Assembly (NCBI RefSeq): GCF_001598355.1
Contig: NZ_BCYU01000047.1
Span: 1 to 37,061 of the forward strand
Reading direction: 5' to 3'
DNA length: 37,061 nucleotides
DNA from: Sphingomonas asaccharolytica NBRC 15499
Lineage (GTDB): Bacteria > Pseudomonadota > Alphaproteobacteria > Sphingomonadales > Sphingomonadaceae
Of this stretch, positions 32,998 to 37,061 are shown piece after piece. The notes under the pieces are model-generated. The model searched no databases and was not told where the DNA came from. It saw only the letters and a program-made list of their open reading frames with translations. The translations under genes were made by a program, and so were the position numbers. Position 1 is the first letter of the stretch, and each line of letters begins with the position of its first letter.

Positions 32998-35679
32998 TCA
33001 ATCCACTTTGCGGCCCAAGGCCGCTTGCGCCGCCGCCAGCCGGGCGATCGGCACGCGATAGGGCGAGGCCGAGACGTAATCGAGTCCGACGTCTTCGCAG
33101 AACGCGATCGACGCCGGATCGCCGCCATGCTCCCCGCAAATACCGAGTTTGATGTCGGGCCGCGCCGCGCGCCCGCGCTCGGCGGCGATACGGATCAACT
33201 CGCCGACGCCCTCGACGTCGAGACTGACGAACGGGTCCTTCGGATAGATGCCCTTGTCGACATAGATGCCAAGGAAGCGCGCTGCGTCGTCGCGGCTGAC
33301 GCCGAGCGCCGTCTGCGTCAAATCGTTGGTACCGAACGAGAAAAACTGTCCGACCTCAGCGATCTCGCCAGCCTTGAGCGCGGCGCGCGGCAGCTCGATC
33401 ATCGTGCCGACGAAATAGCTGATCTCGCGGCCCTTGTCGGCGAACACTGCCTGGGCGGCCCTGTCGACCACCTCCTTCATCAGCTCGAGTTCGCGGCGCG
33501 TCGCGACCAACGGGATCATCACTTCGGGGATCGGCGCGCTATCTGAATCTGGGCCCGATTTCTCGGCGACGGCGACGGCGGCCTCGAAGATCGCCCGCGC
33601 CTGCATCTCGTAGATTTCGGGATAGGTCACGCCCAGCCGGCAACCGCGATGCCCGAGCATCGGGTTGAACTCGTGCAATTCGGCGGCGCGGCGCTTGAGA
33701 TAATCGACCTCGACCCCCGCGGCAGCGGCGACCTCGGCAAATTCCTCTTCCTCGTGTGGCAGGAATTCGTGCAGCGGCGGGTCGAGCAGGCGGATCGTGA
33801 CCGGCAGGCCCGCCATCACCTCGAACAATTCGATAAAATCGCTGCGCTGTTCGGGCAGCAATTTGTCGAGCGCGGCCCGCCTGCCCTTCTCGTCCTCGGC
33901 CAGGATCATCTGGCGCACCGCGGTGATCCGCGCGGCGTCGAAGAACATGTGCTCGGTACGGCACAGCCCGATACCCTCAGCGCCGAACTCGCGCGCGGTT
34001 CGCGCGTCGAGCGGGGTCTCGGCATTGGCGCGGACCTTGAGCCGGCGGACGCCATCCGCCCATTCCATCAGCGTGCCGAAATCGCCGGCGAGCTCGGGCT
34101 GAACGGTCGGCACTTCGCCGATCATCACTTCGCCCGAGGCGCCGTCGATCGTGATCACGTCGCCTTCGTTCACTTCGCGGCCCGCACAGCGCATAACCTT
34201 CGCCTTGGCGTCGATCGACAATGTGCCGGCGCCCGACACGCACGGCCGGCCCATGCCACGCGCGACGACGGCGGCGTGGCTGGTCATGCCGCCGCGCGCG
34301 GTCAGGATGCCGCGCGCCGCATGCATGCCGTGAATGTCTTCGGGCGAGGTTTCGGTACGGACCAGGATCACCGCATCGCCCGCCGCGGCGCGCTTTTCTG
34401 CGGTATCGGCATCGAACACGACCTTGCCCGACGCCGCACCCGGCGAGGCCGGCAGCCCCTTGGTCAGCACGTCGCGCGGCGCCGCGGGATCAAGCGTCGG
34501 GTGGAGCAATTGGTCTAGCGCCGCCGGATCGACCCGCAGGATCGCTTCCTCGCGCGTGATCAGCCCTTCGTTGGCCATGTCGACAGCGATCTTGAGCGCG
34601 GCCTTGGCGGTGCGCTTGCCAGAACGCGTCTGGAGCATCCAGAGCTTGCCCTGCTGCACCGTGAACTCGATGTCCTGCATGTCGCGGTAATGCTTTTCGA
34701 GCGTGTCGAACACGCCGGCGAGCTGGGTGTAGACCTCGGGCAGTGCCTCTTCCATCGACAGCGGCTTGGCGTTGGCCTCTTCGCGCGCCGCTTTGGTCAG
34801 GTATTGCGGCGTGCGGATGCCGGCGACGACGTCCTCGCCCTGCGCGTTGATCAGGAACTCGCCATAATAAGCATTGTCACCCTTGGACGGATCGCGCGTG
34901 AAGGCGACACCGGTCGCCGAGGTGTCGCCCATATTGCCGAACACCATCGCCTGGACGTTGACCGCGGTGCCCCATTCGGACGGAATGTCGTTGAGCCGGC
35001 GATAGACTTTCGCTCGCTCCGACTGCCACGACCCGAACACCGCGCCGACCGCGCCCCACAGCTGATCGTGGACGTCCTGCGGGAACGGCTTGTCCCACTG
35101 CTCGACAACCAGCTTCTTGTAGGTGTCGACCAGCGCCTTCCAGTCGGCGGCGGTCATCTCGGTGTCGAGATAATAGCCTTTGTCTTCCTTGGCGATTTCG
35201 AGCGCTTCCTCGAACGATCCGTGATCGAGTTCGAGCACCACGTCCGAATACATCTGGATGAAGCGGCGATAGCTGTCCCAGGCGAAGCGCTCGTCGCCCG
35301 AGGCATTGGCCAGGCCGACCACGGTCTCGTCGTTGAGCCCGAGGTTGAGGACGGTGTCCATCATCCCCGGCATCGACGCGCGGGCGCCCGAGCGGACCGA
35401 GACCAGCAGCGGATCCGCCGCATCGCCGAATTTCTTGCCGGTGACGCCTTCGATATGCGCGATGCCGGCGGCGACTTCGGCCTTCAGGCTGTCCGGGAAC
35501 GACGCGCCTTCATCGTAATAGACCGCGCACATCGGCGTCGAGATGGTGAACCCGGGAGGCACCGGCAGGCCGATCAAGGCCATCTCAGCCAGGTTTGCGC
35601 CCTTACCGCCGAGGAGATTCTTGTCCCCCTTCCCCCCATCGGAAACGCCACCACCGAACCGGTACACGTACTGCGTCAT
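32998..35679 (-). CDS. ppdK: Pyruvate, phosphate dikinase
   Basis: PPDK interconverts pyruvate, ATP and phosphate with PEP, AMP and diphosphate; in alphaproteobacteria it links gluconeogenesis and glycolysis. The 893-residue product has the N-terminal nucleotide-binding domain ([22 protein letters not shown]), the phosphohistidine swivelling domain with [21 protein letters not shown] (His468), and the C-terminal PEP/pyruvate barrel with [21 protein letters not shown] and the catalytic Cys848 in [13 protein letters not shown]. Length and domain order are standard. It follows glyS by about 70 bases on the same strand, an arrangement seen in many alphaproteobacteria. The short segment [16 protein letters not shown] looks like a small local insertion. 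Confidence 0.97.
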   Translation of the reverse strand: MTQYVYRFGGGVSDGGKGDKNLLGGKGANLAEMALIGLPVPPGFTISTPMCAVYYDEGASFPDSLKAEVAAGIAHIEGVTGKKFGDAADPLLVSVRSGARASMPGMMDTVLNLGLNDETVVGLANASGDERFAWDSYRRFIQMYSDVVLELDHGSFEEALEIAKEDKGYYLDTEMTAADWKALVDTYKKLVVEQWDKPFPQDVHDQLWGAVGAVFGSWQSERAKVYRRLNDIPSEWGTAVNVQAMVFGNMGDTSATGVAFTRDPSKGDNAYYGEFLINAQGEDVVAGIRTPQYLTKAAREEANAKPLSMEEALPEVYTQLAGVFDTLEKHYRDMQDIEFTVQQGKLWMLQTRSGKRTAKAALKIAVDMANEGLITREEAILRVDPAALDQLLHPTLDPAAPRDVLTKGLPASPGAASGKVVFDADTAEKRAAAGDAVILVRTETSPEDIHGMHAARGILTARGGMTSHAAVVARGMGRPCVSGAGTLSIDAKAKVMRCAGREVNEGDVITIDGASGEVMIGEVPTVQPELAGDFGTLMEWADGVRRLKVRANAETPLDARTAREFGAEGIGLCRTEHMFFDAARITAVRQMILAEDEKGRRAALDKLLPEQRSDFIELFEVMAGLPVTIRLLDPPLHEFLPHEEEEFAEVAAAAGVEVDYLKRRAAELHEFNPMLGHRGCRLGVTYPEIYEMQARAIFEAAVAVAEKSGPDSDSAPIPEVMIPLVATRRELELMKEVVDRAAQAVFADKGREISYFVGTMIELPRAALKAGEIAEVGQFFSFGTNDLTQTALGVSRDDAARFLGIYVDKGIYPKDPFVSLDVEGVGELIRIAAERGRAARPDIKLGICGEHGGDPASIAFCEDVGLDYVSASPYRVPIARLAAAQAALGRKVD

Positions 35680-35749
35680 TCGTCAGTCCCTTTATGCCTG
35701 GTTTCGCTGGGGAGGCGGAAGGATCAGGCGGAATGTGTACGTCGAGGTA

Positions 35750-37061
35750 TCATCCCTCGATCTTCGAGAAATCGGCGACGCCGTGGACCGCGTCGCGCAC
35801 CCGGGCAAGCAGCGCGAGGCGAGCGGCACGTTTGGCGGGATCGGCGTCGTTGACGGTCACCGCGTCGAAGAACGCATCGATCGGCGCGCGCAGCGTGGCG
35901 AGCGCGGCCATCGCGGCTTCGAAATCCTCGTTGCCGACGGCGTCGGCCGCGGCCGGGCCGGCGGCGTCGAGTGCGGCGATGAGGTCTGCTTCGGCGGGTT
36001 CGGGGGTGTAGCCCAAATTCCCTCTCCCATCGGGAGAGGGAGGGAGGCGCGAAGCGCCGGAAGGGTGAGGGCCGTCAGTGGCGCCTTCCCCTGCCCTCAC
36101 CTTCCCACTCGGCTGCGCCGAGCGGGCCCCTTCCTCTCCCACGGGGAGAGGAGTTTCGTACCCTTCCTTCTTCAGGATATTCGCCGCACGCTTGTAGCCG
36201 GCGAGGAGGTTGGCGCCGTCTTCGGTGGTGACGAACGACTGCAACGCGTGGACGCGCGCGAGCAGGCGGACGAGATCGTCCTCGCCACCGAGCGCGAACA
36301 CCGCGTCGATCAGGTCGTGGCGGACACCGGCTTCGCGTTGCTGAACCTTGAGTCGGTCGGCGAAGAAATCCAGTGTAAGCGTATCACTGATTTCTTCGGC
36401 ATCGAGAATCGCGAGCCAAGCTTCGACCGTTCCGATCGCATCAGCGTCTAAGTCAAAGCTGCTCTGTTTTTCTTCCGTATATGCCAGCTTGAGCGTGCGC
36501 TTATCTTCTGACAGCTGATATGCGGGAAGCCAATCGTGTTCGCTGAGTCCTCGAAGCATTGGTATCGCTTCAATTCTTTGCGCCGTTACAGCCTTCCACA
36601 TTGGATAGAGGCGGCTAAACACCCCGGTCAGCGGAATCCGAAGTTGGTTGGTCTGAACGAGCGAAATTATGCCCAGCGTCGCTCTGCGCAACGCAAAGGG
36701 ATCTCGCGAACCCGTCGGCGTTTCCCGCACCACGAAGAACGACAATACCGTATCCAGCTTGTCCGCCAGCGACACCGCCACCGTCACCGGCGCGGTCGGC
36801 ACGTCATCGCCCTGCCCGACCGGTTTGTAGTGATCGCGGATCGCCTCAGCGACTGCCGGAGCCTCGCCCTGCGCAGCGGCGTAATAGCCGCCCATCAGGC
36901 CTTGAAGCTCGGGGAATTCGCCGACCATGCCGGTGACGAGGTCGGCCTTGGCCAAGCGCGCGGCGCGTTCGGCCATGTCGGCTAGAATCCCTCTCCCGTT
37001 GGGAGAGGGAGGGAGCGCCGAAGGCGCGGAAGGGTGAGGGTCGACATCGGCGCCCTGCCCT
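35750..37061 (-). CDS. glyS: Glycyl-tRNA synthetase beta subunit, partial, with two in-frame repeat insertions
   Basis: GlyS is the beta subunit of the heterotetrameric bacterial glycyl-tRNA synthetase. The visible part (C-terminal, about 437 residues) has family blocks: [81 protein letters not shown] and the C-terminal anticodon-binding-like helices. The frame continues without a stop to the right edge, so the ATG at 36976 is internal and not the start. Two copies of the family D repeat lie within the frame (36019-36153 and 36988 to the edge), giving the peptides [17 protein letters not shown] and [18 protein letters not shown] section between about 36370 and 36720 is AT-richer than its surroundings. 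ppdK follows downstream. Confidence 0.93.
   Translation of the reverse strand, partial: GQGADVDPHPSAPSALPPSPNGRGILADMAERAARLAKADLVTGMVGEFPELQGLMGGYYAAAQGEAPAVAEAIRDHYKPVGQGDDVPTAPVTVAVSLADKLDTVLSFFVVRETPTGSRDPFALRRATLGIISLVQTNQLRIPLTGVFSRLYPMWKAVTAQRIEAIPMLRGLSEHDWLPAYQLSEDKRTLKLAYTEEKQSSFDLDADAIGTVEAWLAILDAEEISDTLTLDFFADRLKVQQREAGVRHDLIDAVFALGGEDDLVRLLARVHALQSFVTTEDGANLLAGYKRAANILKKEGYETPLPVGEEGARSAQPSGKVRAGEGATDGPHPSGASRLPPSPDGRGNLGYTPEPAEADLIAALDAAGPAAADAVGNEDFEAAMAALATLRAPIDAFFDAVTVNDADPAKRAARLALLARVRDAVHGVADFSKIEG
36019..36153. repeat. Family D palindromic repeat inside glyS, copy 2
   Basis: It begins TTCCCTCTCCCATCGGGAGA, then GGGAGGCGCGAAGCGCCGGA and AGGGTGAGGGC, then inverted material (CCCTCACCTTCCCACTCGG, CTCTCCCACGGGGAGAGG). 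Length is about 135 bases, the same layout as the intergenic copy at 30896-31027. In glyS it adds about 45 residues between [13 protein letters not shown] and [15 protein letters not shown] without a stop codon. Confidence 0.85.
36988..37061. repeat. Family D palindromic repeat inside glyS, copy 3, cut by the window edge
   Basis: It begins CCCTCTCCCGTTGGGAGAGG and continues GAGGGAGCGCCGAAGGCGCG and GAAGGGTGAGGG before the window ends. The glyS frame is open through it, giving [20 protein letters not shown] then NGRGILADM, just before [12 protein letters not shown]. Its right half lies outside the window. Confidence 0.8.

Noticed and set aside
36974..36976. ATG as the true start of glyS
   Set aside because: The frame is open further upstream to the window edge, and the typical beta subunit is about 700 residues, so this is an internal Met beside a repeat insertion.
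1..37061. tRNA, rRNA, insertion sequence or phage genes
   Set aside because: No cloverleaf-type sequence, rRNA stretch, transposase, integrase or phage structural gene was recognised.

Overview
The window looks like a core chromosomal segment of a high-GC alphaproteobacterium, most likely a sphingomonad (Sphingomonas or a close relative). Supporting signs are the conserved ispH-thrB-rnhA and glyS-ppdK neighbourhoods, a split glycine decarboxylase (gcvPA/gcvPB) behind a tandem glycine riboswitch, an alphaproteobacterial cpa/tad pilus cluster, and many GC-rich palindromic intergenic repeats of the kind common in sphingomonad genomes. No phage, plasmid, transposase, CRISPR array, rRNA or tRNA gene was seen.

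Layout. 0-8.6 kb: a saccharopine-dehydrogenase-like reductase (+); a minus-strand operon of RNase R followed by two small paralogous tail-anchored proteins; glpD and trhO, overlapping (+); a PilZ protein (+); a secreted PHB-depolymerase-like esterase and a PaaI-type thioesterase (-). 8.6-11.7 kb: an archaeal/eukaryotic-type prolyl-tRNA synthetase (-), a DMT transporter (+) and a CcdC-like membrane protein (-). 11.8-16.6 kb: the glycine-cleavage operon gcvT-gcvH-gcvPA-gcvPB on the minus strand, with its riboswitch. 16.7-18.3 kb: a perfect 34-bp inverted repeat, a lipoprotein, a 69-residue protein and a cold-shock protein (all -). 18.5-21 kb: ispH, thrB, rnhA (+). 21-23.3 kb: a 58-residue YegP-like protein, a DadA-like FAD oxidoreductase and an alpha/beta hydrolase (-). 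23.3-30.5 kb: cpaA, cpaB, cpaC, cpaD, cpaE, tadB, tadC (+), with no cpaF/tadA ATPase gene. 30.6-33 kb: a coiled-coil membrane protein (+), a DUF1254/DUF1214 pair (-) and a lipoprotein with a long Pro-Thr-rich linker (-). 33-37 kb: ppdK and the 3' part of glyS (-), which runs off the right edge.

The most unusual signal is the set of palindromic repeats. At least five sequence families occur between genes. Members of two families lie inside essential or housekeeping coding regions without breaking the frame: one in rnr (about residues 388-413) and two of the same family in glyS, both read in the same frame and giving near-identical peptides. These resemble REP/MITE-like or Rickettsia-palindromic-element-like insertions that add peptide to conserved enzymes. 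Other items worth checking are the missing cpaF in the pilus cluster, an AT-richer divergent patch in glyS, and the tandem paralogous small proteins next to rnr.

All calls come from reading the sequence and translated motifs; no database search was run.
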